A stretch of 64,000 bases of DNA from CAUPWF01 sp964367685 (GCA_964367685.1 CAYIYM010000010.1:1-64000); one strand, 5' to 3'; shown: positions 51,438 to 59,916, counted from the first letter of the stretch. Numbers and translations: made by a program. Notes: generated by a model not told the origin, from the letters alone.

Positions 51438-52316
51438 ATGATAAAGAGCATGACAGGATATGGAAGATGTGAAGTAATTGAAGGAGATGAAAAGTTCACA
51501 GTAGAACTTAAAAGTGTGAATCATCGCTATCTAGATGTGAACATTAGGATACCTAAGAAATTAAATTTTTTTGAGACGTCTATAAGAAAGTTGCTCAAAA
51601 ATTATGCATCTCGAGGGAAAATAGATATTTTTGTTACTTATGAGAAGAATGCTGAGAATCAACTTTCTTTGAAGTATAATGAAGCATTGGCAAAAGAGTA
51701 CATGATGTATTTCAAGCAAATGAGTGATAATTTAGGCATTGAAAATGATATTAGAGTATCCGCTATGTCTAGATATCCAGAAGTTTTAGTAATGGAAGAG
51801 CAAAGTGAAGACATTGAAGAATTATGGATAGGTTTAGAGAAGGCCTGTGTAGGTGCATTTTCTCAATTTGTAGAAACTCGTACAAAAGAAGGGGAAAATC
51901 TTCTTGAAGATATGAATCAAAAATTAGATGTAATGTTGGATAAAGTGGCTTTGGTGGAAGAGAGATCTCCAGATGTTGTTAGCGAATATTGTATGAAGAT
52001 AGAAGAAAAAGTAAAAGAATTATTGGAAGACACCCAAATTGATGAAAGTAGAATTGCAACTGAAATCGTAATATTCTCAGAGAAAATATGCACAGATGAA
52101 GAGGTTGTAAGATTGCGTAGCCACATAGAACAAGTGAAATCTACATTGAATAATGAAGAAGGAGTCGGACGAAAGTTAGACTTTATTGCTCAAGAAATGA
52201 ATCGTGAAGCAAATACGATTTTATCAAAAGCTAATGATTTGGTAATTTCAAATTATGCCATTGATATTAAGACTGAAATTGAGAAAATAAGAGAACAAAT
52301 ACAAAATATTGAATAA
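51438..52316 (+). CDS. YicC-family endoribonuclease-like protein
   Basis: A 292-residue protein of the YicC/YloC family. It has IKSMTGYGRCEV at the start, VELKSVNHRYLDVNIRIPKKL near residue 25, and the conserved C-terminal part KLDFIAQEMNREANTILSKAND near 245. YicC members act as endoribonucleases in some bacteria. In many Firmicutes the order is yicC-remA-gmk-rpoZ. Here remA is absent, and the spacer before gmk holds a tandem-repeat array instead. Confidence 0.9.
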   Translation: MIKSMTGYGRCEVIEGDEKFTVELKSVNHRYLDVNIRIPKKLNFFETSIRKLLKNYASRGKIDIFVTYEKNAENQLSLKYNEALAKEYMMYFKQMSDNLGIENDIRVSAMSRYPEVLVMEEQSEDIEELWIGLEKACVGAFSQFVETRTKEGENLLEDMNQKLDVMLDKVALVEERSPDVVSEYCMKIEEKVKELLEDTQIDESRIATEIVIFSEKICTDEEVVRLRSHIEQVKSTLNNEEGVGRKLDFIAQEMNREANTILSKANDLVISNYAIDIKTEIEKIREQIQNIE

Positions 52317-52330
52317 TTTACTGTCTAATG

Positions 52331-52390
52331 TAGATAAGAAAAGATAAGAAAAGATTAGAAAAGATTAGAAAAGATAAGAAAAGATAAGAG
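52331..52390 (+). repeat. Six 10-bp tandem repeats ending in the gmk ribosome-binding site
   Basis: Six consecutive units of type AAGATAAGAA (two have T for the second A of GATAAG, and the first and last vary at one edge) fill 52331-52390. The last copy merges with AAGAGGAG (52386-52393), the Shine-Dalgarno of gmk at 52401. Changes in copy number could alter the leader of gmk without changing a protein. Confidence 0.9.
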
Positions 52391-52400
52391 GAGTACAGTA

Positions 52401-53021
52401 ATGGATACAAAAGGAGTATTATTAGTAGTTTCTGGGTTTTCAGGGGCAGGAAAAGGTACAGTTATGAAAGCGTTGACAAAAAAATACGAAAACTATGCAT
52501 TGTCGGTTTCCGCAACAACAAGAAAACCGCGTGAGGGAGAAGTGCATGGACGTGAATATTTTTTTAAATCAATAGAAGAATTTGAAAAAATGATTGCACT
52601 AGATGAACTTATAGAGTATGCTAAGTACGTAGATAATTATTATGGTACTCCGTGGAAGTATGTCAAAGAGCAACTAGAAGAAGGAAAAGATGTGGTTCTT
52701 GAAATAGAAATTCAAGGAGCGCTAGAGATGAAGAAGAAATTCCCAGAAACATTATTACTCTTTGTTGTGCCGCCAAGTGCCGAAGTATTGAAGCAGCGTC
52801 TTGTTGGGCGTGGAACAGAATGTGCTGAGGTTATTGATTCAAGAATGGCACGAGCAATAGAAGAAGCAGAGTTTATGACATCCTATGATTATCTTATTAT
52901 GAATGATGAATTAGAAACTTGCGTAGAGCAAATGCATAGCATTGTTCAAAATGAACGTTGTAAAAGCATTCGAAATGCTTCGTTTATAAATCGAATTAAA
53001 GAGGAATTAGAATTATTGTAA
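52401..53021 (+). CDS. gmk: Guanylate kinase
   Basis: A 206-residue enzyme making GDP from GMP and ATP. It has the P-loop VSGFSGAGKGTVMK near residue 11, ATTRKPREGEVHGREYFF near 39, NYYGTPWKYV near 78 and LEIEIQGALEMK near 100. The length is normal. The upstream spacer is filled with 10-bp repeats that merge into its ribosome site. It precedes rpoZ by 18 bases. Confidence 0.96.
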   Translation: MDTKGVLLVVSGFSGAGKGTVMKALTKKYENYALSVSATTRKPREGEVHGREYFFKSIEEFEKMIALDELIEYAKYVDNYYGTPWKYVKEQLEEGKDVVLEIEIQGALEMKKKFPETLLLFVVPPSAEVLKQRLVGRGTECAEVIDSRMARAIEEAEFMTSYDYLIMNDELETCVEQMHSIVQNERCKSIRNASFINRIKEELELL

Positions 53022-53039
53022 TTTGAAAGGAGAATTATT

Positions 53040-53297
53040 ATGTTACATCCATCATACACAGATTTGATGCAAGTAGTAAACCAAGACGTAGAAGAGGGCG
53101 CAACAAAGATTGTTAATAGTAGATATTCAATTGTACTTGCAACTTCAAAAAGAGCAAGACAACTTATCGCAGGTGAGGAACCTATGGTTATGAATAGTCC
53201 ATGTGAAAAACCATTATCTATCGCAATTGAAGAATTGAATAATTCGAAAATTTTGATTATTGCAGATGAAGATGATACAGAAGTAGCAGAAGTTTAG
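53040..53297 (+). CDS. rpoZ: RNA polymerase omega subunit
   Basis: An 85-residue subunit. MLHPSYTDLMQVVN at the start, then NSRYSIVLATSKRARQLIAG (residues 23-42), which is the RPB6/omega core. The C-terminal tail is acidic. It stands in the standard gmk-rpoZ order and helps assemble the beta-prime subunit. Confidence 0.93.
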   Translation: MLHPSYTDLMQVVNQDVEEGATKIVNSRYSIVLATSKRARQLIAGEEPMVMNSPCEKPLSIAIEELNNSKILIIADEDDTEVAEV

Positions 53298-53308
53298 AAT
53301 ATCGAGGG

Positions 53309-53334
53309 GTGGCAGATGCATAGGTATCTGCCGC
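53309..53334 (+). terminator. Hairpin between rpoZ and rimO, weak terminator
   Basis: GTGGCAGAT / ATCTGCCGC (nine pairs, one G-U) with an 8-base loop, followed by ATTTTCG. The short T run suggests partial read-through into rimO. Confidence 0.6.
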
Positions 53335-53364
53335 ATTTTCGTTTATAAGTTAGAGGAGAAATAC

Positions 53365-54687
53365 ATGAAAATTTTATTTATATCACTAGGTTGTGATAAG
53401 AATTTAGTAGACTCAGAAGTGATGCTTGGATTATTAGCTTCACGAGGATACAAAATGACTGATGATGAGAACGAGGCAGATATCATTGTTGTAAATACAT
53501 GCTGCTTTATTCATGATGCAAAAGAAGAAAGCATTCAAAATATTTTAGAAATGGCAGAATATAAGAAAGCTGGCCTGGCAAAAGCATTAATTGTTACTGG
53601 TTGTTTAGCTGAAAGATATAGACAAGAAATTATCGACGAAATTCCAGAAGTAGATGCGCTACTTGGGACAACATCTTACGATAAGATCTTAGATGCTGTG
53701 GATGAAGCTTTACAAGGAAAGTCATCGATTACAATGCAAGATGTTGACTCACTACCAGTTGTTGATACAAAACGTATCGTGACAACAGGTGGGCACTTTG
53801 CATACTTGAAAATCGCGGAAGGGTGTGACAAACATTGTACATATTGTATCATTCCTAAAATTCGTGGGAATTTTAGAAGTGTGCCGATGGAACGAATTCT
53901 CAAAGAAGCAGAAGATTTAGTTGAGCAGGGTGTGAGAGAAATTATTCTTGTTGCACAAGAAACGACGGTATATGGTACTGATATATATGGGAAGAAGACA
54001 TTGCCTGAATTGCTGAAGAAATTATGTGAAATTAATGGATTATATTGGATTCGTATCTTATATTGTTATCCAGAGGAAATTACAGATGAATTGATTCAAG
54101 TTATTAGAGATGAAGATAAAATTTGTAAGTATTTAGACCTACCAATTCAACATGCGAATAATGACATTTTAAAGCGTATGGGACGCAGAACATCAAAAGA
54201 ACAATTAATGGGAATCATTAGACAATTAAGAAAAGAAATTCCTGATATTTCTCTTAGAACTTCTTTGATTACAGGGTTTCCAGGAGAAACAGATGAACAA
54301 CATGAAGAATTAATGGCTTTTGTGGATGAAATGGAATTTGATAGGCTGGGTGTGTTTACATATTCAGCAGAAGAAAATACACCAGCTGCTAGTATGGATC
54401 ATCAAATAGATGAAGAAATAAAAGAAAATCGTCAAGCAGAAATTATGGAATTGCAACAAGATATCGCATTTGATTTAGCAGATGATATGGTTGGCAGAGA
54501 AGTGCTTGTAATGATTGAGGGAAAAGTAGCAGATGAAAATGTGTTTGTTGGAAGAACATATAAGGATGCTCCGAAAGTAGATGGTTTTATCTTTGTACAA
54601 GCAGATGAAGAACTGAAATCTGGAGACTTTATTAAAGTAAAGGTCATAGGAGCACAAGAATACGACTTGATAGGAGAGATGATGTAA
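53365..54687 (+). CDS. rimO: Ribosomal protein S12 methylthiotransferase RimO
   Basis: A 440-residue radical SAM enzyme that methylthiolates a conserved Asp of ribosomal protein S12. The N-terminal UPF0004 domain has three Cys (SLGCDKN near residue 9, NTCCFIHDA near 46, VTGCLAERY near 78). The radical SAM cluster is GCDKHCTYCIIPKIRG (near 153, Cx3Cx2C), followed by the TRAM domain (last ~65 residues). EGCDKHCTYC and SLGCDKNLVDSE fit RimO better than MiaB. Its stop overlaps the pgsA start (TAATG). Confidence 0.95.
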   Translation: MKILFISLGCDKNLVDSEVMLGLLASRGYKMTDDENEADIIVVNTCCFIHDAKEESIQNILEMAEYKKAGLAKALIVTGCLAERYRQEIIDEIPEVDALLGTTSYDKILDAVDEALQGKSSITMQDVDSLPVVDTKRIVTTGGHFAYLKIAEGCDKHCTYCIIPKIRGNFRSVPMERILKEAEDLVEQGVREIILVAQETTVYGTDIYGKKTLPELLKKLCEINGLYWIRILYCYPEEITDELIQVIRDEDKICKYLDLPIQHANNDILKRMGRRTSKEQLMGIIRQLRKEIPDISLRTSLITGFPGETDEQHEELMAFVDEMEFDRLGVFTYSAEENTPAASMDHQIDEEIKENRQAEIMELQQDIAFDLADDMVGREVLVMIEGKVADENVFVGRTYKDAPKVDGFIFVQADEELKSGDFIKVKVIGAQEYDLIGEMM

Positions 54688-55229
54688 TGAATTTACCAAA
54701 TAAACTTACAGTTCTAAGAGCACTAATGATTCCATTTTTCGTTGTTTTTATGTTATACGATATTGTTCCAGGGGCGAACAAATGGATCGCATTAACTTTG
54801 TTTTGTGTAGCAAGCTTTACAGATTTTTTGGATGGGTACTTGGCAAGAAAATATAATTTAGTTACAAATTTCGGAAAATTCATGGATCCATTAGCAGATA
54901 AACTATTGGTTTCAGCTGCTATGATTTGTTTAATTACATGGGGATCTTTAGAAGCATGGGTTGTAGTGCTTATTATTAGTAGAGAATTTATTATTAGTGG
55001 TTTTAGATTAGTTGCATCTGATAATGGTATTGTAATTGCTGCTAGCATTTGGGGGAAGTTTAAGACAGTTGCTCATATGTTAATGATTATTGTCATGATT
55101 GCGGATTTCGGTGGCACATTTGATGTTGTTGTAGAAGTTATTAAATGGATTGCAATTATACTAACAGTTGTTTCGCTTGTTGATTATATCTTGAAAAATA
55201 AACAAGTGCTTACAGAAGGTGGAATGTAG
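54687..55229 (+). CDS. pgsA: CDP-diacylglycerol-glycerol-3-phosphate 3-phosphatidyltransferase
   Basis: A 180-residue membrane enzyme making phosphatidylglycerol phosphate. The CDP-alcohol phosphotransferase motif D-G-x2-A-R-x8-G-x3-D-x3-D is readable: TDFLDGYLARKY (near residue 44), then FGKFMDPLADKL. Four membrane segments. It overlaps rimO by one base and uses CDP-diacylglycerol made by CdsA. Confidence 0.95.
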   Translation: MNLPNKLTVLRALMIPFFVVFMLYDIVPGANKWIALTLFCVASFTDFLDGYLARKYNLVTNFGKFMDPLADKLLVSAAMICLITWGSLEAWVVVLIISREFIISGFRLVASDNGIVIAASIWGKFKTVAHMLMIIVMIADFGGTFDVVVEVIKWIAIILTVVSLVDYILKNKQVLTEGGM

Positions 55230-55251
55230 AATTAAGAATTGAGGAAATAGA

Positions 55252-55764
55252 ATGTCACAATTACAAGAAATATCATTCGAAGATAAACTAGTAGATTTGC
55301 TAGTTAAAGAAAAGATGATAATTAGTGTTGTAGAATCATGCACTGGCGGTTTGCTTGCAGGAACAATTTTGAATGTACCTGGTGCTTCGGGATGTTTTCA
55401 TGAAGGCTATATTACATATTCCAATGAAGCAAAGACAAGATTGGTAGGTGTTAAGGAAGATACATTGACTGAACATGGAGCGGTAAGCCCAGAAACTGCA
55501 AAGGAAATGGTTACTGGACTTGCAGGTGTTGCACATGCAGATGTAGCAATTAGTGTAACAGGAATTGCAGGACCAGGGGGTGGAACAAAAGATAAACCGG
55601 TAGGTCTTGTATATATTGGGATTTATATATGCGGCAATATTAGAATCTTAAAAAATGAATTTGTTGGAACGCGAGAAGAAATAAGGAATCAAGCAATTCA
55701 AATGGCAATTGTAAGTACAGTTGAAGGTATTGAAAATTATTTACAGTGTGACATGACAAAATAA
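55252..55764 (+). CDS. CinA C-terminal domain protein (nicotinamide-nucleotide amidohydrolase)
   Basis: A 170-residue protein consisting only of the CinA C-terminal (PncC-type) domain: SVVESCTGGLLAGTILNVPG near residue 25, HEGYITYSNEAKTRLVGV near 51, AVSPETAKEMVTGLA near 78 and SVTGIAGPGGGTKDKPVGLVY near 99. This domain deamidates NMN to nicotinate mononucleotide in NAD recycling. The N-terminal molybdopterin-like COG1058 domain of full CinA is absent. In many Firmicutes cinA precedes recA, but here recA lies 22 kb away. Confidence 0.9.
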   Translation: MSQLQEISFEDKLVDLLVKEKMIISVVESCTGGLLAGTILNVPGASGCFHEGYITYSNEAKTRLVGVKEDTLTEHGAVSPETAKEMVTGLAGVAHADVAISVTGIAGPGGGTKDKPVGLVYIGIYICGNIRILKNEFVGTREEIRNQAIQMAIVSTVEGIENYLQCDMTK

Positions 55765-55935
55765 CCTAATATTTAATAGAAGTAACACAGAAATATAGGA
55801 AAACGTCAAAAATTAATCAATCGTAAAAAAAAATGTAGACTTACAAACAGGTTTATGAGAAAATAATTGTGATGGTGTAAGGTATACACCAAGAGGTAAC
55901 ACTCATAATTTACATAGTTGAAAGGAGTTTTTAAC

Positions 55936-56628
55936 ATGATCTATTCACATGAAGTAGAAGCAATGTGCCCAATAGCACAAGGAGTTAATCACGGTGCTGC
56001 TCCAATTCCTCAAGAAGGAAAATGGGTTCAATCAAAACAAATTACAGATATTTCAGGTTTGACACACGGTGTAGGCTGGTGTGCGCCACAACAAGGTGCC
56101 TGTAAGTTAACACTTAACGTAAAAGACGGAATTATTCAAGAGGCATTAGTAGAGACTATTGGATGTTCAGGAATGACTCATTCTGCAGCAATGGCGTCTG
56201 AAATCTTACCAGGAAGAACTTTATTAGAAGCATTAAATACAGATTTAGTCTGTGATGCTATAAATGTAGCTATGAGAGAATTATTCTTACAAATTGCTTA
56301 TGGACGTACACAGAGTGCATTCTCTGAAGATGGACTTCCAATCGGAGCAGGTCTTGAAGACTTAGGAAAAGGATTACGTTCTCAAGTTGGTACAATGTAT
56401 GGAACATTGAAAAAAGGCCCTCGTTATTTAGAAATGGCAGAAGGTTATGTAACAGGAGTTGCATTAGACAGCGAAGAATTAATCATTGGTTATGAGTATA
56501 TTTCGTTTGGCAAATTCATGGATTTCATGAAAGCTGGAGATAGTGCAGAAGTAGCTTTAGAAAAATCTAAAGGACAATATGGACGTGTAGCAGATGCTGT
56601 TAAAGTTATCGACCCACGCCACGAATAA
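55936..56628 (+). CDS. IscU-like Fe-S scaffold-type protein partnered with GGGtGRT
   Basis: A 230-residue protein. Its middle resembles the IscU/NifU fold: GACKLTLNVKDGII near residue 54 and TIGCSGMTHSAAMASEILPG near 78, matching IscU's CGD...L and FGCGxAxASSS segments with two of the three cluster Cys. Other Cys lie in AMCPIAQG (near 11), VGWCAPQQ (near 49) and LVCDAIN (near 106). An N-terminal extension and a ~100-residue C-terminal part are not in IscU. ATG 55936 follows AAAGGAG; a frame starting at 55918 overlaps that site. It is paired with the GGGtGRT gene 20 bases on. A metal- or cluster-binding role is inferred. Confidence 0.75.
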   Translation: MIYSHEVEAMCPIAQGVNHGAAPIPQEGKWVQSKQITDISGLTHGVGWCAPQQGACKLTLNVKDGIIQEALVETIGCSGMTHSAAMASEILPGRTLLEALNTDLVCDAINVAMRELFLQIAYGRTQSAFSEDGLPIGAGLEDLGKGLRSQVGTMYGTLKKGPRYLEMAEGYVTGVALDSEELIIGYEYISFGKFMDFMKAGDSAEVALEKSKGQYGRVADAVKVIDPRHE

Positions 56629-56647
56629 TAAATAGGAGGATATTAAA

Positions 56648-57658
56648 ATGGCTTTATTTGAATCATATGAAAGACGTATTAAACAAATTAATGAAGTATT
56701 AAATAGCTATGGAATTTCTTCTATTGAAGAAGCAGAAGCTATCACAAAGGCAGCTGGACTTGATGTATACAAACAAGTAGAAGCAATTCAAATGATCTGT
56801 TTTGAAAATGCGAAATGGGCTTATGTTGTAGGTGCAGCAATCGCAATTAAAAAAGGATGTACAAGAGCAGCTGATGCAGCAGCAGCAATCGGAGAAGGCT
56901 TACAAGCATTTTGTATTCCAGGATCAGTTGCTGATCAGAGAAAAGTAGGATTGGGACATGGTAATCTTGGTAAAATGTTATTAGAAGAAGAAACAAAATG
57001 TTTCGCATTCTTAGCAGGGCATGAATCTTTTGCAGCTGCAGAAGGAGCAATCGGAATTGCTGAAAAAGCAAACAAAGTACGTCAAGAGCCTTTAAGAGTT
57101 ATTTTAAATGGACTTGGTAAAGATGCAGCACAAATCATTGCACGTATCAATGGATTTACATATGTTGAAACTGAAATGGATTATGCAACTGGAAAAGTAA
57201 AAGAAGTATTTAGAAAAGCTTATTCAGAAGGACTTCGTGCAAAAGTTAACTGTTATGGAGCAAACGATGTAACTGAGGGTGTTGCAATTATGCACATTGA
57301 GGGAGTAGATGTTTCAATCACAGGAAATTCTACAAACCCAACTCGTTTCCAACATCCAGTAGCTGGAACATACAAAAAAGAATGTATTGAGCAAGGAAAG
57401 AAATATTTCTCAGTTGCTTCAGGTGGTGGTACAGGGCGTACACTTCACCCAGATAACATGGCTGCAGGTCCTGCATCTTATGGTATGACAGATACAATGG
57501 GTCGTATGCATTCGGATGCTCAGTTCGCTGGATCTTCTTCAGTGCCAGCCCATGTTGAAATGATGGGACTTATTGGAGCAGGAAACAACCCAATGGTAGG
57601 TATGACTGTAGCGGTAGCTGTATCTCTTCAAGAAGCAGCAGAAGCAGGTAAGTTCTAA
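56648..57658 (+). CDS. GGGtGRT protein, function unknown
   Basis: A 336-residue protein recognised by its namesake motif SVASGGGTGRTLHPDNMAAG near residue 258. Other features: LGHGNLGKMLLEEETKCFAFLAGHESFAAAEGA in the first half (only parts shown by position, about 99-130), and CIPGSVADQRKVG near 89. It is mostly soluble and Ala/Gly-rich, with no membrane segment or known catalytic motif that I recognise. Optimised codon use suggests strong expression. The family is found mainly in anaerobes and is encoded next to an IscU-like protein. Its biochemical role is, to my knowledge, not established. Confidence 0.88.
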   Translation: MALFESYERRIKQINEVLNSYGISSIEEAEAITKAAGLDVYKQVEAIQMICFENAKWAYVVGAAIAIKKGCTRAADAAAAIGEGLQAFCIPGSVADQRKVGLGHGNLGKMLLEEETKCFAFLAGHESFAAAEGAIGIAEKANKVRQEPLRVILNGLGKDAAQIIARINGFTYVETEMDYATGKVKEVFRKAYSEGLRAKVNCYGANDVTEGVAIMHIEGVDVSITGNSTNPTRFQHPVAGTYKKECIEQGKKYFSVASGGGTGRTLHPDNMAAGPASYGMTDTMGRMHSDAQFAGSSSVPAHVEMMGLIGAGNNPMVGMTVAVAVSLQEAAEAGKF

Positions 57659-57680
57659 GAATATATTAAAATAATATAAT

Positions 57681-57713
57681 AAGAGGTCGTAAACTTGTAG
57701 TTTACGACCTCTT
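57681..57713 (+). terminator. Terminator after the GGGtGRT gene
   Basis: A perfect 14-bp stem AAGAGGTCGTAAAC / GTTTACGACCTCTT with a TTGTA loop, followed by TC. Confidence 0.85.
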
Positions 57714-57793
57714 TCTACTATACTAAGTGATTGTATAAAAGAATGCTTAAATATCAAGAAAATTCGAGAAATTTTAAATGTTAGGAAAATAGG

Positions 57794-57822
57794 TTGACAA
57801 GAGAACTATTCCTTGATAATAT
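57794..57822 (+). promoter_or_regulatory. ilvN-ilvC promoter
   Basis: TTGACA (57794-57799), a 17-bp spacer and TAATAT (57817-57822). It lies inside an open frame that extends the ilvN reading frame upstream, which argues that the extension is not translated. Confidence 0.8.
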
Positions 57823-57871
57823 AAAAACAGAACGCACTCTGTTTTATCAAAATACAAAGTTGAGGTGTATT

Positions 57872-58369
57872 ATGCAAAGAAAATTTTCATTATTAGTAGA
57901 TAACAATCCAGGTGTGCTTAGTCATATTTCTGGTTTGTTCAGCAGAAGAGGATACAGTATTGATAGTATCACAGCAGGGGTAACAGCGGATGAGCGCTTT
58001 ACACGTATTACAATTGTTGCAAGTGGGGATGACTTAATTTTGGAACAAATTGAAAAACAAGTTAGAAAGCTTGAGGATGTGGTTGATATCCAGGTGTTAG
58101 AAGGTGGAGAATCTGTATGCAGAGAACTGATTTTGGTGAAAATCAAAGCGACTACAGATAAACGCACAGAGCTAATATCTTTGGCAGATATCTTTAGAGC
58201 TAAGGTTGTTGATGTAGATAAGGAGTCTGTTATTTTTGAATTAACAGGTGATCAACAAAAATTAGATGGATTCTTAAATATGCTAGATGGATATGAAATG
58301 TTAGAACTTGCAAGGACTGGTATTACTGGATTAAGTAGAGGATGTAAAAATATGGTTATTATTCCATAA
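57872..58369 (+). CDS. ilvN: Acetolactate synthase small (regulatory) subunit
   Basis: A 165-residue regulatory subunit with two ACT domains. The first (about 3-75) has LLVDNNPGVLSHISGLFSRRGYSIDS, the classical valine-binding N-terminal region. RELILVKIKA opens the second part, and ARTGITGLSRG lies near the end. ATG 57872 is used because TGAGGTG precedes it; the longer frame overlaps the promoter. The catalytic subunit ilvB is not adjacent. IlvC follows after 43 bases. Confidence 0.92.
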   Translation: MQRKFSLLVDNNPGVLSHISGLFSRRGYSIDSITAGVTADERFTRITIVASGDDLILEQIEKQVRKLEDVVDIQVLEGGESVCRELILVKIKATTDKRTELISLADIFRAKVVDVDKESVIFELTGDQQKLDGFLNMLDGYEMLELARTGITGLSRGCKNMVIIP

Positions 58370-58412
58370 AGGAATTATTAATAACGAGCTAACTATTAGG
58401 AGGGAATTTATT

Positions 58413-59423
58413 ATGGCTAAAATTTATTATCAAGAAGATTGTAACTTATCATTATTAGAAGGAAAGACAATCGCAGTGATTGGATATGGAAGTCAAGGAC
58501 ATGCACATGCACTTAATGCAAAAGAGTCAGGATGTAATGTTATTATTGGACTTTATGAAGGAAGCAAATCTTGGGCGAAGGCAGAAGCGCAAGGATTTGA
58601 AGTTTTTACAGCAGCAGAAGCAACAAAGAAAGCTGATGTAATCATGATACTTATTAATGATGAATTACAAGGTGAAGTATATAGAAAGTCAATAGAACCA
58701 AATCTTGAAGAAGGAAATATGTTAATGTTTGCTCATGGATTTGCAATTCACTTCGGGCAAATTGTTGCACCAAAAGGTGTTGACGTTACGATGATTGCAC
58801 CAAAAGGACCTGGACACACTGTAAGAAGTGAGTACATGGAAGGAAAAGGTGTGCCATCACTCATTGCAGTGCATCAAGATGAAACAGGTAAAGCACATGA
58901 AATGGCTTTAGCTTATGCATTGGCTACTGGCGGGGCAAGAGCTGGTGTCTTACAGACAACATTTAGAGAAGAAACAGAGACAGATTTATTTGGAGAGCAA
59001 GCAGTGCTTTGTGGTGGTGTTACAGCTCTTATGCAAGCAGGATTTGAAACACTAGTAGAAGCTGGATATGAGCCAGAAAGTGCATACTTTGAGTGTATTC
59101 ATGAGATGAAGTTAATCGTAGATTTGATTTATCAATCTGGTTTTGCGGGAATGAGATACTCAATCTCAAATACCGCTGAATATGGTGATTATATTACGGG
59201 ACCAAAGATTATTACAGATGAGACTAAGAAAGCAATGAAACAAGTTCTTGCCGATATCCAAGATGGTACATTTGCAAAAGATTGGTTGAGTGAGAATGCA
59301 GTTCGAGCACCACACTTCAAGGCAATGAGAAGAAATTGCGCTGAACACCAATTAGAAGAAGTTGGAGAAAGCCTAAGAAAGTTATATAGCTGGAGTGATG
59401 GAGATAAATTAATCGACAACTAA
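58413..59423 (+). CDS. ilvC: Ketol-acid reductoisomerase, class I
   Basis: A 336-residue enzyme converting acetolactate to dihydroxyisovalerate. It has VIGYGSQGHAHALNA near residue 22, APKGPGHTVRSEY near 130, ETETDLFGEQAVLCGG near 190 (Mg-binding Asp/Glu) and NTAEYGDYITG near 250. The cofactor loop reads GLYEGSKSW (46-54), with Tyr48-Glu49 where NADPH-dependent enzymes commonly have Arg/Lys. This hints at NADH use. It has its own ribosome site and a terminator downstream. Confidence 0.96.
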   Translation: MAKIYYQEDCNLSLLEGKTIAVIGYGSQGHAHALNAKESGCNVIIGLYEGSKSWAKAEAQGFEVFTAAEATKKADVIMILINDELQGEVYRKSIEPNLEEGNMLMFAHGFAIHFGQIVAPKGVDVTMIAPKGPGHTVRSEYMEGKGVPSLIAVHQDETGKAHEMALAYALATGGARAGVLQTTFREETETDLFGEQAVLCGGVTALMQAGFETLVEAGYEPESAYFECIHEMKLIVDLIYQSGFAGMRYSISNTAEYGDYITGPKIITDETKKAMKQVLADIQDGTFAKDWLSENAVRAPHFKAMRRNCAEHQLEEVGESLRKLYSWSDGDKLIDN

Positions 59424-59443
59424 AAATATTGATAACACACCTC

Positions 59444-59475
59444 AAAAAGAGTGATTCGAAAGAATCACTCTTTTT
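59444..59475 (+). terminator. ilvC terminator
   Basis: A perfect 14-bp stem AAAAAGAGTGATTC / GAATCACTCTTTTT closed by a GAAA tetraloop. The A and T flanks could also work on the minus strand. Confidence 0.88.
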
Positions 59476-59495
59476 GCGTCTTAATATATGTTTAG

Positions 59496-59530
59496 ACAAA
59501 AAAACAACTACATGACGGTGTAGTTGTTTT
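59496..59530 (-). terminator. rpsT terminator
   Basis: On the minus strand AAAACAACTACA / TGTAGTTGTTTT (12 bp) with a CCGTCA loop is followed by a run of eight T residues in total. Confidence 0.85.
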
Positions 59531-59540
59531 ATATACTTAA

Positions 59541-59804
59541 TTATGCAATTGCATTAACAGCGATTGTTAAACGTGATACTTTTCTAGCAGATGTTTTCTT
59601 GTGGTAAACACCTTTGCTTGTTGCCTTATTGATTTCTGAAATAGCAGCTTTTAATGCTTCTTTAGCTACAGCTACATCTTTTGCTTCAACAGCAACATCA
59701 ACTTTCTTAATCGCAGTCTTAACCTTTGATTTAATTGATTTATTTCTAGCAGCTTTTGTTTCGTTTACTAAAATTCTTTTCTTAGCAGATTTAATATTAG
59801 CCAT
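59541..59804 (-). CDS. rpsT: 30S ribosomal protein S20
   Basis: An 87-residue, Lys/Ala-rich helical protein: MANIKSAKKRILVNETKAAR at the start, NKSIKSKVKTAIKKVDVAV in the middle, and GVYHKKTSARKVSRL near the end, all typical of S20. ATG 59804 follows GGAGGTG at six bases; a longer frame would begin in the leader. A single-gene unit with promoter and terminator. Confidence 0.96.
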   Translation of the reverse strand: MANIKSAKKRILVNETKAARNKSIKSKVKTAIKKVDVAVEAKDVAVAKEALKAAISEINKATSKGVYHKKTSARKVSRLTIAVNAIA

Positions 59805-59916
59805 CTGTACACCTCCAAAATTATGATTCTCATTATTCTTTGCTCGCCAGATCCGGACACGGACGCACCGACGAAACATACTCATTTATATTAAGACAAG
59901 TCACTGTATATGTCAA
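59805..59916 (-). promoter_or_regulatory. rpsT promoter and GC-rich leader
   Basis: On the minus strand TTGACA (59916-59911), a 17-bp spacer and TAATAT (59893-59888). The ~75-base leader contains a strikingly GC-rich stretch (about 59838-59872, roughly 65% GC) in a genome near 35% GC. S20 genes are often controlled after transcription, so this may be a structured autoregulatory leader. Confidence 0.6.

Noticed and set aside
52331..52390. CRISPR array
   Set aside because: The units are 10-bp direct tandem copies without spacers, and there are no cas genes.
57794..57871. 26-codon N-terminal extension of IlvN
   Set aside because: It overlaps a consensus promoter (TTGACA-17-TAATAT); the ATG at 57872 has a proper ribosome site and the family start.
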